DNA of 64,000 bases from Chloroflexota bacterium. GTDB taxonomy: Bacteria > Chloroflexota > Anaerolineae > Anaerolineales > Villigracilaceae. This document shows, piece after piece, positions 9,302 to 18,178 of the stretch. The stretch's first letter is position 1, and every line of letters starts with the position of its first letter. Location of the stretch: contig JAIOAU010000005.1 in NCBI GenBank assembly GCA_019873655.1, positions 62,001 through 126,000 of the forward strand, in the 5' to 3' direction. The position numbers were made by a program, and so were the translations under genes. The notes under the pieces were generated by a model that ran no database searches, was not told the DNA's origin, and saw only the letters and a list, made by a program, of their open reading frames with translations.

Positions 9302-10264
9302 TCAGGCATACAGCCAGCACTTGACCTTCCGCCCGTCCTTCTCGATGATCGGCGGATCCTGTTCACAGCGGTCACGCCGCTTCGGGCAGCGCGGCGCAAA
9401 CCGGCAAGAAGGCGGCAGGTTGATCAGCGAGGGCGGCTGGCCGGTGATGAATTCGGGGTCCTGATCGGCGCGCAAACGCGGCACGCTGGCCATCAACATC
9501 TGCGCGTAGGGATGCAAGGGGGCCGGGAAGAAATCCTTGGCCTCGCCCGTCTCGACGATCTGACCGGCATACATGACGGCCACCTCGTCGGCCAGTTCGC
9601 TCGATGTCGCGATATCGTGCGTGATCAAGATGAAACTGGTGCCCAGTTCTTTCTTGATGCGCTTCAAAACATTGAAGATGTTCGCCTGCGTGAGCAGGTC
9701 GAGGGCGCTGGTCGGTTCGTCCAGAATGATGAGGTTAGGAGCCGTCACCAGCGCCATAGCGATCGCGGCCCGTTGACGCATGCCGCCCGACAGTTCGAAG
9801 GGATAGCGCACCAGGAAATCCTCCGGCACGCCAACGTGCTCGAACATTTGACGAGCCAGTTTCATCGCTTCCTCTTTCTTGACGCCCATGTGAATCATGG
9901 CCGGCTCTGCCACCTGATCGCCAACGCGGATAACCGGGTTGAGCGAATTCATCGCCGCCTGCGGCACCATCGAGATGCCCACCCAGCGAACGTTCTGACG
10001 GAATTCCTCATCGGACAGCGCCATAACATCCGAACCGCCCAGATAGACCTTGCCACTGTACGCGCCGACATTGCGCGGCAACAGGCGCAGGATGGCCTTG
10101 GCCAGCGAACTCTTGCCGCAGCCCGACTCGCCCAAAATCACGACAGCCCGGTTGTAATCCAGGTCGAAATTGATTCCGTCCACCGCCTGCACGGTCCCTA
10201 CCGTGGTGCGGAAGTGCAGAACCAGGTCTTCGACCCGCAATAGTTTCTCTCGATTCGCAGACAT
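9302..10264 (-). CDS. Peptide-type ABC transporter ATP-binding protein (DppD-like)
   Basis: A 320-residue ATPase. Its Walker A is [12 protein letters not shown], the signature LSGGMRQRAAIAMALVT, Walker B LIILDEPTSALD and the H-loop ILITHDIATSSEL, with the terminal CRFAPRCPKRRDRC motif. The segment before Walker A (LDYNRAVVILGESGCGK) lacks the usual GE(T/A) dipeptide, a mild oddity. ATG 10264 overlaps the preceding permease stop as TGATG. A GTG one codon earlier is also possible. Together with the following gene it forms the ATPase pair directly attached to the permeases. Confidence 0.9.
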   Translation of the reverse strand: MSANREKLLRVEDLVLHFRTTVGTVQAVDGINFDLDYNRAVVILGESGCGKSSLAKAILRLLPRNVGAYSGKVYLGGSDVMALSDEEFRQNVRWVGISMVPQAAMNSLNPVIRVGDQVAEPAMIHMGVKKEEAMKLARQMFEHVGVPEDFLVRYPFELSGGMRQRAAIAMALVTAPNLIILDEPTSALDLLTQANIFNVLKRIKKELGTSFILITHDIATSSELADEVAVMYAGQIVETGEAKDFFPAPLHPYAQMLMASVPRLRADQDPEFITGQPPSLINLPPSCRFAPRCPKRRDRCEQDPPIIEKDGRKVKCWLYA

Positions 10265-11622
10265 CACACACCTCGCAAGCGCGGATTGAAGATGCGGTCC
10301 ATCGCGAAGCCCAACAAGGCAAAGGCCAGCCCGGTAATCATCAACAAGACAGCCGGCTCAAGCACCCAGTAATACTGGCCCATGTACAAGGCGCCATTGG
10401 CCTGAGCATCATTGATGATCTTGCCCCATGTTGGCAAAACCGGATCGCCCAACCCCAGCACCGCCAGCGAGGCCTCCAGGAACACATACGATGGAATGAG
10501 GGTCACCAGAGTCGGGATCAAGAGCGGGACGATGCGCGGCACCAGATACATCACAATGATGCGGAAATTGCCGGCCCCATAGGCACGCGCCGCTTCGATA
10601 TAAGGCGACTCTTTGATTTGCAAGAAAATCGCCCGGTAACTCTTAATAGAGCCGCCGAAGATGCTCAACGCGATGGTCGCGCCCAACATCAACCAGATGC
10701 TCTTCGAATAGAATGTGCCGATCATGATCAAGATGGGCAGGAACGGCAACACCAGATTGACTTCTGTAATGCGTTGGATCAGTTCATCCACCCAGCCTCC
10801 AAACCAGACGCCAATGGCAGCAATCACCATCGTGGTCACCGTCGTACCGATGGCCGCCAGCAGACCAAAAGCCAAGGCCAGCGGCGTGCCCCACAGGAGC
10901 GCCACCGAAAGGTCGCGGCGGCGGTGATCGGTGCCAGCCCAACCGGCCACTTTTCCGTGCATTACCAGGCGGGCGTCGAAATCGGAGCCTTCCTCAAAGG
11001 TAAAACCGGTCAAGACGACTTGATAGGTTCCTTGCAAAGGCACCGGCGGGTCTGTATTTGGCACCGAGAAGATGCCGACCATCGGCGATAAGCCGCGCAG
11101 ACGCCGCTGCAAGCGCTGGTCCTGCGAAAAGCGGTAAGTATCCGCCTCGTCAATCGACATCTCCGTCACCCGCAATTCTCGCCCATCAGGAGTGATGACC
11201 GTGATTGCAACATAGGGCTTCTTCTCGGTGTAGGAGCCATTCAAATAGAGAAGCAATTCCTGAGGGTAGTCTTCGTACGAATAATCGAAAGAGAAGGTGA
11301 TTTTGACTTCGGTCATCTCTTCCGAGACGGCGTTGACCTCTTTGACGACCGTCCCGTCCTCATTTTCCTCACTTCGGCTGTCCAACAAGAAAGAAGCCGG
11401 CAGATCATTGCGACGGAAAATATTGATCCACTCCGGAGGAACATTTTGAGGATTCATGTACCAGACATCCTCCCCGCCGCGCCACAAACGAACCGCTTCG
11501 TCATAAGGAATGGCTATCAGGGCGTAAATGGAGACCGCCACCAGGGCCAGAACAATCACCAGCCCTGCCACAGCGGAGGGATATCGCAACAATTCGCGGA
11601 AACTTTTGCGCAGTTGGCTCAT
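10264..11622 (-). CDS. Peptide-type ABC transporter permease (DppC-like) with large extracytoplasmic insert
   Basis: A 452-residue inner-membrane permease. Residues 15-37 form the first membrane helix. An unusual insert of roughly 190 residues, rich in Asp/Glu and beta-like sequence, follows before the membrane core resumes near residue 240. The DppC core carries the ATPase-coupling EAA loop (YIEAARAYGAGNFRIIVMYLVPR). Typical DppC proteins are about 280-300 residues with a short loop, so the insert stands out. Its location predicts an extracytoplasmic domain near the binding protein. It overlaps the DppB-like gene by ATGA and the next ATPase by TGATG. Confidence 0.9.
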   Translation of the reverse strand: MSQLRKSFRELLRYPSAVAGLVIVLALVAVSIYALIAIPYDEAVRLWRGGEDVWYMNPQNVPPEWINIFRRNDLPASFLLDSRSEENEDGTVVKEVNAVSEEMTEVKITFSFDYSYEDYPQELLLYLNGSYTEKKPYVAITVITPDGRELRVTEMSIDEADTYRFSQDQRLQRRLRGLSPMVGIFSVPNTDPPVPLQGTYQVVLTGFTFEEGSDFDARLVMHGKVAGWAGTDHRRRDLSVALLWGTPLALAFGLLAAIGTTVTTMVIAAIGVWFGGWVDELIQRITEVNLVLPFLPILIMIGTFYSKSIWLMLGATIALSIFGGSIKSYRAIFLQIKESPYIEAARAYGAGNFRIIVMYLVPRIVPLLIPTLVTLIPSYVFLEASLAVLGLGDPVLPTWGKIINDAQANGALYMGQYYWVLEPAVLLMITGLAFALLGFAMDRIFNPRLRGV

Positions 11623-12764
11623 GACGGCGCACCTCCCTGGCCTCCCACTTTCACGCGCGGATCCACCAACGCATAGATGAAGTCCAGCAAGAAAACGGTG
11701 ATGGCCAGCAAGTAAGAGAAGATTACCGTTTCACCTACAATGATCGGAATATCGTACAAACCAATGGCCTCGAACAATTGCCGACCCAGTCCCGGCCACT
11801 GGAAGATCGTCTCGAAAATGGGAGCGCCCGTCCAGACGGTAATCAGCCCCAGGGCGAAGTTGGTGATGATCGTCGGCAGGGTAGGGCGCAAAATGTAGCG
11901 GCGTTCGATGTCGCGGGAGGTCAGGCCTTTGGCCTTGGCCATTTCCACATAGTCTTCGCTGGAATAGATCAGGAAGAATGTACGCTGCGAATAGACAGCC
12001 AGAAACACCGAACTGAGCGCCAGCGCCAGCATGGGCAGAATCATGTGTTTCATCATGCTGAGCGCATAGCGCAAGGGTTCAGACGGTGGAGGGGTATCCA
12101 CCATGCCTCCGAAAGGCAGAATTTTGAGAATGGCCGCAAAGATCAGGATCAGGAAAATGCCATAGAACCAGCCGGGGGCTGAATTCAATGGGGCAAGGGT
12201 AATGACAAGTTTGTCCAAAAAACTGCCGTACCGCCTCGACAGGTACAAGGCCACGTACAAGTCGAAGAAGAACAGCAGGATATTTGCGGTACCAAAGAGC
12301 ACGAGGGTAGATGGCAGCCGTTCCAGAAGAATCAGGCGCACCGTCCGCGAACCGCTGTCGCTCGTCAGGTGCATCGAGCGTCCCAGGTTCAAGGTGAGGG
12401 CATTGCTCATATAGGCGATGGTCCGCACCATGAAGGGCTTGTTCAAGCCCTGACGCTCTTCTTCAATGCGTACCCGTTCTTCTACCCACTGACGTCGTTC
12501 TTCCACGGACAGATTGCGGATGGCCGGGTTCATGGCGGCTTGTTGATTGAAATTTTCGCGGATTTCGCCGCGGCGGATTTCATCTACATAGCCCCCCATG
12601 TTGGCGATGACAATCGTCAGAAAGATAGCCACCACAATGGTCAGAAATAACGTCACCAGACGTACAGCCGAATATCGGGCGACTCGCTTGAACGTATCCG
12701 CCGCTCTTTTACGCGCCAGAACGCGTTCCAGCGAGGCTGGCTGGGGTTGGTTCTCTTCGCTCAT
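11619..12764 (-). CDS. Peptide-type ABC transporter permease (DppB-like)
   Basis: A 381-residue DppB/OppB-type permease with one N-terminal helix (about residues 35-55), a charged Arg/Glu-rich extracytoplasmic stretch (residues 60-110), then five further hydrophobic segments. The EAA coupling loop reads DYVEMAKAKGLTSRDIERRYILRPTL. The C-terminal pattern APIFETIFQWPGLGRQLFEAI is typical of the family. The N-terminal 30 residues are hydrophilic and longer than usual. It overlaps the DppC-like gene by ATGA and lies 89 bases after the binding-protein gene, across a strong hairpin. Confidence 0.9.
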   Translation of the reverse strand: MSEENQPQPASLERVLARKRAADTFKRVARYSAVRLVTLFLTIVVAIFLTIVIANMGGYVDEIRRGEIRENFNQQAAMNPAIRNLSVEERRQWVEERVRIEEERQGLNKPFMVRTIAYMSNALTLNLGRSMHLTSDSGSRTVRLILLERLPSTLVLFGTANILLFFFDLYVALYLSRRYGSFLDKLVITLAPLNSAPGWFYGIFLILIFAAILKILPFGGMVDTPPPSEPLRYALSMMKHMILPMLALALSSVFLAVYSQRTFFLIYSSEDYVEMAKAKGLTSRDIERRYILRPTLPTIITNFALGLITVWTGAPIFETIFQWPGLGRQLFEAIGLYDIPIIVGETVIFSYLLAITVFLLDFIYALVDPRVKVGGQGGAPS

Positions 12765-12801
12765 TGCTTAACCTTCCCATGTTTTTACTCTGGAATGTAA
12801 T

Positions 12802-12833
12802 CTGTTAGGGGCAGGTTGCCCTGCCCCTAACAG
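12802..12833 (-). terminator. Intra-operon hairpin between binding protein and permeases
   Basis: CTGTTAGGGGCAG (12802-12814) and CTGCCCCTAACAG (12821-12833) make a perfect 13-bp stem with a 6-nt loop, in the short gap after the solute-binding-protein stop at 12854 and before the permease start at 12764. There is no strong T-run. Such hairpins in ABC uptake operons commonly cause partial termination or protect the upstream mRNA end, giving more binding protein than permease. That function is inferred here. Confidence 0.7.
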
Positions 12834-12853
12834 AGAATATCGAGGCTTGCGGC

Positions 12854-15385
12854 TTACGGAGCAGTCACAACGAACTCGAGGGAGTCGAAGGACGGGATGC
12901 TCACCACAAGCGAGGTGACCGCCACTTCGATCTTGGCTGCGCCAGCCGTGAAGCCGGTGGTGTCGAGAACGACCTGATACTGGCCGTCAGCGACCAGTTC
13001 GGCATTGCCCGTGGTAACCAGGTTGCCGGTCGCGTCGTAAACCAGGTACTTGACGCCACTGATCTCAGCCGCCGGATAGGGAGCATCCTCGTAGGTCACG
13101 AAGACGTCGAAGGTGGCCTGGGTGCCAGCCGCCACGGAGGTCGGGCCGGTCAGGTCAACCACGGCAATCTTCGGGGCCGAGAAGCGCGCCCATTCGTCCG
13201 CCAGGTCAGGATAGTTCTCGTTGCGGGCCAGGGTCAGAGACTGCTCGACCGGGTAGACCGCTTCCAGATAGAACGGGCCGGTGCCCACCCAGAAGTGACC
13301 GCGGGCCGCGTACCAGGCCTGCAGGTTGGCGTAGCGGGCAGCCGCCTCTTCCGCCGTCACGTACTGACCCAGGGTCGGGGCGTACGGGATGAACGGATTG
13401 GCCACGTTCTGCTCGAGGTAGCTGTTCAGGATCTCCAGGCTCGGGCCGCTGATGTAGGACATCCACTCGACCTGCAGGGCGTCGGCCTTGTCAGCCGAGA
13501 AGGCCAACTGCTGAGCCGCTTCGGCCTGAACACCCAGGGCCAAGGCGTGCCAGGAGGCCGTGCCGTAAGTATAGGTCGGCCACCAGGTGACCACGTTGTT
13601 CTCGGCATCCAACTGATACAGGTCGTCGTAGGTCTCGATGACCAGCGGGTCGGTCGAGACGATGCGGACGCCCTTGAAGTGGGCAAGGTAGGCCTCCAGG
13701 TTGGCGGCCGCGGCCTCATCGTAGATGGCGCTTTCGGGCTTGCCAGGATCGAAGGTCATGATCATGCCCATGATGAAGTCGCCGATGCTCAGCGGGCTGC
13801 CGTCGTGCCAGGTCACGGTCTGGAACAGGTCAGCCGGATAGTAGACGGTGACCTTCACCTTGGCGGTGGTGCCTTCGGGGTAGCGCTCGGCGGCGGTGAC
13901 GAAGACCTGGTTGGCCGCATCCCAGTCAACCCAGGCATCCGCCGGGACAGCGATCTGATCGGCGAAGGTCAGGGTCACCCAGTCGAGAGTGCGGGCAATC
14001 GGCAGACCGGTCTGGGCCACGACCTCGGCGCGCTCGATCCGATGCGGCCAGGCAAGGCCGGTGTAGGGATCGGGCATGGTGCCGGTATCGCCGGTGGCGC
14101 GGATCGGGGTCATGTCATAGATCCAGTTGGAACCAGCAATGGCGTTCCAGGGATCGACCAGCACGCCGGGCTGCGCCCAGCGGACCACGCCGCCTTCCTC
14201 GCCGGTGAAGCGGATGGTGTAGGGCCACAGCATCGAGCCGGCCACGCCGCCCGCCAGGTCATAGGTGACTTCCAGGTTGGCGACCTGCGGGGAGAAGGAA
14301 ATCTGATCGACCAGCCAGACGCGGACCGAATCCTGCTGAGCCATCCAGAGGGCCTGCGAGAACAGTTCAGCGCGCTCTTCCATGCTGGTGAAGTCATTGT
14401 TGCGCAGGCGCAGAGCCACCGCATCGAACTCGGGGCTGGGGGTGTAGGCCTGGTGCAGCGGGATGGGGTAATCGCGCGGGGTGTAGTAGAACGAGAAGTT
14501 GGTGCCGTCATCGCGGCTGATGGCGGTGGTGATCCAGCCGCCGGTGTAGAAGTTCCACAGACCGTCAGCCGGGTTGGAGCGCACCCAGATGGGGGAGGCT
14601 TCGGAGCGGGTCTTGTACTGGCGATCGACCGTGAAGCCGATGGACTCCAGCTGGTTGGAAACGTAGTCGCCGATCTCCATGCGCTCATCCTCGGTGCGGA
14701 TGATGCCGACGAGGACGATCGGCGCGCCGTTGTAGTTCCACTTGCCGTCCACCAGCGTCGCGCCCAGAGCCTGCATCCGCTCGCTAATAACCTGCTGAGC
14801 GCGCTCAGGATTGTAGGCGTAGTAGGCCTCGATGGCGCGGCAGGTGTCAACGTAGCGGGCGTAGTCGGCGAAGGAGCTGTTCAGCGAGGTGAACTTCGGA
14901 ACAGCCAGGCCGCCGAAGATTTCCTGGGCGATGTAGTCGCGGTCCACCAGCCAGTTCATGGCCTCGCGGATTTGCGGATCGCCGAAGGGGTTCAGACGGC
15001 CGTCGGTGAAGTTGAGCACCGGGTTGAAGGTGATTTCGTTGTAGGAGCCGAAGGCCGTGGTGTAGGACAGGTTCGGATCGGCCTTGACGGTCTCGAACAA
15101 CACCGGGTCATTGACCGAGTAGGCGTAGATGTCAATCTCGCCAGCCTGCAGTTGAGTTACAGCAGCCTCAGCCTGGTCAATGCCGGTGAAGACCACCTGG
15201 TCCACCCAGGGGCCGCGGCGGGTCGTGCGCGGGGGTTCGGTCACGACCTCGGTCGCCGGCGCCTCTTCCGTAGCGGGGGCTTCCGTCGGAGCAGCCGTCT
15301 CGGTTTCCTTCGGGCCGCAGGCCGCCAGCACCATGCTGGCAATGACCAGCAAACCGAAGACCAACATCAAGCGTTTGCGTAACAT
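12854..15385 (-). CDS. Extracellular solute-binding lipoprotein, family 5 (very large)
   Basis: An 843-residue secreted lipoprotein. The signal peptide MLRKRLMLVFGLLVIASMVLAAC ends in a lipobox (LAAC), followed by a Thr/Pro/Glu-rich linker. The body is an SBP family 5 (peptide/nickel) fold (for example GDPQIREAMNWLVDRDYIAQEIFGG and TWHDGSPLSIGDFIMGMIMTFD). At over 800 residues it exceeds the usual 500-600. The order looks partly duplicated or permuted, and the last 100 residues (VDLTGPTSVAAGTQATFDVFV...) look like an Ig-like or beta-sandwich domain. A strong GGAGG site precedes ATG 15385. It is the first gene of the transporter operon and presumably delivers peptides to the permeases. Confidence 0.9.
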   Translation of the reverse strand: MLRKRLMLVFGLLVIASMVLAACGPKETETAAPTEAPATEEAPATEVVTEPPRTTRRGPWVDQVVFTGIDQAEAAVTQLQAGEIDIYAYSVNDPVLFETVKADPNLSYTTAFGSYNEITFNPVLNFTDGRLNPFGDPQIREAMNWLVDRDYIAQEIFGGLAVPKFTSLNSSFADYARYVDTCRAIEAYYAYNPERAQQVISERMQALGATLVDGKWNYNGAPIVLVGIIRTEDERMEIGDYVSNQLESIGFTVDRQYKTRSEASPIWVRSNPADGLWNFYTGGWITTAISRDDGTNFSFYYTPRDYPIPLHQAYTPSPEFDAVALRLRNNDFTSMEERAELFSQALWMAQQDSVRVWLVDQISFSPQVANLEVTYDLAGGVAGSMLWPYTIRFTGEEGGVVRWAQPGVLVDPWNAIAGSNWIYDMTPIRATGDTGTMPDPYTGLAWPHRIERAEVVAQTGLPIARTLDWVTLTFADQIAVPADAWVDWDAANQVFVTAAERYPEGTTAKVKVTVYYPADLFQTVTWHDGSPLSIGDFIMGMIMTFDPGKPESAIYDEAAAANLEAYLAHFKGVRIVSTDPLVIETYDDLYQLDAENNVVTWWPTYTYGTASWHALALGVQAEAAQQLAFSADKADALQVEWMSYISGPSLEILNSYLEQNVANPFIPYAPTLGQYVTAEEAAARYANLQAWYAARGHFWVGTGPFYLEAVYPVEQSLTLARNENYPDLADEWARFSAPKIAVVDLTGPTSVAAGTQATFDVFVTYEDAPYPAAEISGVKYLVYDATGNLVTTGNAELVADGQYQVVLDTTGFTAGAAKIEVAVTSLVVSIPSFDSLEFVVTAP

Positions 15386-15529
15386 TGTCTTTCTCCTCCA
15401 AGAGAATTGTGAATGGATTGGTTAAAACGGGGGGGAATGGGGAATCTAAACATATCTGGTGTTCGAGAAATCACCTCCTTCGCTCAAATTGCCTCCATGG
15501 CGTAAAAAACCGCCAAAAAGGCTTCAAAA

Positions 15530-15558
15530 AGATTAACACAACACCTACAAAAAGTCAA
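15530..15558 (-). promoter_or_regulatory. Candidate sigma-70 promoter for the ABC operon
   Basis: Within the 226-base gap upstream of the binding-protein gene, the minus strand has TTGACT (15558-15553), a 17-base spacer and TAATCT (15535-15530). The -35 and spacing are good; the -10 matches weakly. It would give a leader of roughly 135 bases before ATG 15385. The rest of the gap holds A/T-rich sequence and a TGGCG/CGCCA mini-hairpin but no gene. Confidence 0.45.
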
Positions 15559-15611
15559 GTGCATGGGTTCAGAAAATCAGTTGCAGATGTCACCCTTTTG
15601 CCAGGCATTCT

Positions 15612-17540
15612 TCATGGAATCGGCAGATCGAAGGCTTCGATATTCCACAGCGCGCTGGCAGCGGTGGGATCGAGGGCATAGTTGACCAACCCCGGCCGGG
15701 CCGCCGCGACCTTCAGCCGCCAGTAAAGAGGAAGGACGGGCAAATCGCGGGCGAACAGGGCCTGCGTGTCTTGGTAAGCCTGACGATAGGCCGGGTCGTC
15801 GGGCAGAAACTGATTCAGCGCCTGACAGGCGGCGTCGAAGCCAGGATTGCTGTACCCGCTCAGGTTGGTCCCCACCCAGTAATTGGCCGCCGTCGGGACC
15901 TCGCGGCTGCTGAACCACAGACAGGAGGGCCAGTTCCCGCCGCTGCCCATCGCAAACTGGGCCAGGTCGAACGCGCGCCCGAAGAGCGGCCCCTCCGGGC
16001 CGGGGGCGTAGAGGGCTTCGGGCGCGAGGTATTCCACCCGCAGACGCACGCCGCAAGCCGCCAGCGAATCGGCGACGAGGGTCGCCGTCTGGACGCGTTG
16101 GGCCGCGCCGGTGGTCAGATACGTGACCTCGAGCGGCGTACCGTTGAGGACGTTGGCTGCGCCCCAGGCCTGACGCGGCGTGGCCGGATCGTTGTCGTGG
16201 TCGATCCAGCCGGCCTGGTCGAGCAGACGATTGGCCGCGGCTACATCATACGGCAAAGGCGTCAGCGAGGCGTTGTAGAGAGGATGCCCGGCCGGCAAAT
16301 ACGAGGCCGGCACCTCCGAGAAGCCAGCAAGCACCTCCTCCACAATGCGCTGACGATCGATGCACTGGGCAATCGCCTGGCGGACGCGTACATCGCCGAA
16401 GTAGTCGGGGCGGTCGCGCCCGGCCAGGTACCCATCGTCATAGGAAGCCGGGCGGATGCCAAAGTCGATCCGCTCCATGACCGGCGTGGAAGCGACCAGC
16501 AGTTGCGCCTGTCCCTGGGCCTCGAGCGACTGGAGCAGGCTGACCTGTCCCTCCAGCCGGACGCTGGGGTCGAGCAGATCGCATTCACCGGCCACCAGCA
16601 TGCTGACCGCCGTCTCGGCGTCGGGGACGAAGCGGAAGACGAGCGTGTCGAAGCGCGGCAGGCCTTCGTCGGCCCGGAAATAGCGGGCGTTGCGGCTGAG
16701 GACAATCTGTTCGCCGCGAATCCACTCCTCGATCACGTACGGTCCCCAGCCCAGCGGGGTGACGGCGGCAATGTCCACTTCGGGCAGTTCGTCGGGCGCG
16801 AACGTTTCCCACAGGTGACGCGGCAGGGGCGACCAGAAATTCAGGAAGTAGGTGGGATCGAGGTAACCCGGCTTGCCCCACCACTGGACGGTCAAGTCGT
16901 CGGCCGCCTCGTAGGCGCGGGTGCGATCGGTGAGGTACTTGGAGCCGGGCAGGTCGGGGTTGGCCGCCAGGAGGTAGGCGTAGACCGAATCGTAGGCGGT
17001 GAGCGGCGCGCCGTCCGACCAGGTCAGGCCGGGACGCAGGCGGAAGTCGACCACCATCTGATCCATCTGAATTTCGCCCCGTCCATCGTAGACGATGGCG
17101 CAGTCGGCGCTGCGGCAGCCCGCCGGGCGGACGCGCACGCCCGGGGCCAGAGTCACCGGCACGCCGTCGGCGTCCACCACCTCATCGCCCACATAGACCG
17201 AGACCGCCGTCACCTGAGCATCGCCGTCGGCCAGGCTGGGGAGTTTTTCCAGGATGACCGGCTGGTAGGCGTAGGAATTCGTATCGATCGGCCCGTCATA
17301 GACCGCCGCCAGAACGGACTGAGCCGAAGCCGAGAGATTCCCGACCGGGAAGAGCGTCGGCGGCTCCTGCCCGAGGCAGACGGTCAGGACGCGGGGAGGC
17401 GCCTCCGTCGGCGTCGCCGAAGGAGCCGGCGTGGCAGAAGGGGAAACGGGGGAGACCTCGCCCCCGCCGCACGCCGACAGCCCGACAGCCAGAATCAGCA
17501 GCAATCCAAGAAAACGCGCCCGCCAAGCGGACAGAGTCAT
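15612..17540 (-). CDS. Extracellular solute-binding lipoprotein, family 5
   Basis: A 642-residue lipoprotein whose signal peptide ends in LSAC (MTLSAWRARFLGLLLILAVGLSAC), followed by a Ser/Pro/Thr linker. The body is SBP family 5 (peptide/nickel type), with the recognisable MDQMVVDFRLRPGLTWSDGAPL and VRQAIAQCIDRQRIVEEVL segments. GGGAGGG precedes ATG 17540. It lies upstream of, and in the same direction as, the larger binding-protein gene, but the gap between them contains its own promoter candidate. It could feed the same permeases with a different specificity. It is divergent from mscL. Confidence 0.88.
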   Translation of the reverse strand: MTLSAWRARFLGLLLILAVGLSACGGGEVSPVSPSATPAPSATPTEAPPRVLTVCLGQEPPTLFPVGNLSASAQSVLAAVYDGPIDTNSYAYQPVILEKLPSLADGDAQVTAVSVYVGDEVVDADGVPVTLAPGVRVRPAGCRSADCAIVYDGRGEIQMDQMVVDFRLRPGLTWSDGAPLTAYDSVYAYLLAANPDLPGSKYLTDRTRAYEAADDLTVQWWGKPGYLDPTYFLNFWSPLPRHLWETFAPDELPEVDIAAVTPLGWGPYVIEEWIRGEQIVLSRNARYFRADEGLPRFDTLVFRFVPDAETAVSMLVAGECDLLDPSVRLEGQVSLLQSLEAQGQAQLLVASTPVMERIDFGIRPASYDDGYLAGRDRPDYFGDVRVRQAIAQCIDRQRIVEEVLAGFSEVPASYLPAGHPLYNASLTPLPYDVAAANRLLDQAGWIDHDNDPATPRQAWGAANVLNGTPLEVTYLTTGAAQRVQTATLVADSLAACGVRLRVEYLAPEALYAPGPEGPLFGRAFDLAQFAMGSGGNWPSCLWFSSREVPTAANYWVGTNLSGYSNPGFDAACQALNQFLPDDPAYRQAYQDTQALFARDLPVLPLYWRLKVAAARPGLVNYALDPTAASALWNIEAFDLPIP

Positions 17541-17575
17541 ACCGCCCTCCCTTGAACTATGGAATCCATGCGCCG

Positions 17576-17581
17576 ATTATA
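17576..17581 (-). promoter_or_regulatory. -10 box for second binding-protein gene
   Basis: TATAAT on the minus strand (17581-17576), 35 bases upstream of ATG 17540. The expected -35 position overlaps the mscL -35 on the other strand, so the two divergent promoters share DNA and could compete. Confidence 0.5.
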
Positions 17582-17600
17582 CAACAGACCGCCCCACGCG

Positions 17601-17629
17601 TTGACAGCCCTCCTCCCTGACGGTACAAT
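17601..17629 (+). promoter_or_regulatory. Near-consensus sigma-70 promoter of mscL
   Basis: TTGACA (17601-17606), a 17-base spacer and TACAAT (17624-17629): the best -35/-10 pair seen in the window. Transcription would start around 17636, about 27 bases before the mscL ATG at 17663, with AAGGAGG in the leader. Confidence 0.8.
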
Positions 17630-17662
17630 CGAACCGCTATCTCATCCTGCAAGGAGGACACC

Positions 17663-18055
17663 ATGTGGAAAGAGTTCAAAGCCTTCATCATGCGCGGCAA
17701 CGTGATTGACCTGGCCGTAGGCGTCATCATCGGCGGCGCGTTCGGCAAGATCGTCGCCTCGCTGGTCAACGACATCCTCATGCCGCTCATCGGGTTGCTC
17801 ATGGGCGGGGTCAACTTCAGCGGCCTGGCCTGGCAGATTGGCGAAGCCTCCATCAATTACGGCATGTTCCTCCAGACGGTGGTGGATTTTCTGATCATCG
17901 CCGCCGCCATTTTCTTCATTGTCAAGGGCATCAATCAGTTACAGAAGAAGCCCGAACCCGCCCCGGCCGAGCCGACCACCAAGGAATGCCCCTACTGCTT
18001 CTCGACCATTCCCATCAAGGCCACGCGCTGCCCGCATTGCACCTCGCAATTGTAA
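17663..18055 (+). CDS. mscL: Large-conductance mechanosensitive channel with C-terminal zinc ribbon
   Basis: A 130-residue MscL, the pentameric channel that releases solutes on hypo-osmotic shock. The N-terminus ([31 protein letters not shown]) is diagnostic, with TM1 at about residues 14-40 and TM2 at about 70-95. After TM2, instead of the usual charged helix alone, there is a Pro-rich linker and a rubredoxin/zinc-ribbon-like module CPYC...CPHC (residues about 110-125). That addition would lie in the cytoplasm. AAGGAGG precedes the ATG, and a near-consensus promoter lies just upstream. Confidence 0.93.
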   Translation: MWKEFKAFIMRGNVIDLAVGVIIGGAFGKIVASLVNDILMPLIGLLMGGVNFSGLAWQIGEASINYGMFLQTVVDFLIIAAAIFFIVKGINQLQKKPEPAPAEPTTKECPYCFSTIPIKATRCPHCTSQL

Positions 18056-18076
18056 TTTTTCAGCCGCGAATTGCGC

Positions 18077-18165
18077 GAATTTCACGAAAGAGAACGGTCT
18101 GACGGGAAACGTTTGCTCATCTTTGCAGAGAAGTCCCCAGGTCTTTCGTTTCATTCGTGAAATTC
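18077..18165. repeat. 12-bp perfect inverted repeat upstream of helicase gene
   Basis: GAATTTCACGAA (18077-18088) and TTCGTGAAATTC (18154-18165) are exact reverse complements separated by 65 bases, filling most of the 123-base gap between mscL and the helicase. Related CACGAA/TTCGTG words recur in the gap at 21455-21577. No promoter or ribosome site is clear, although the helicase ATG is only 14 bases downstream. Confidence 0.6.
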
Positions 18166-18178
18166 GTGGCAAAAAGCC

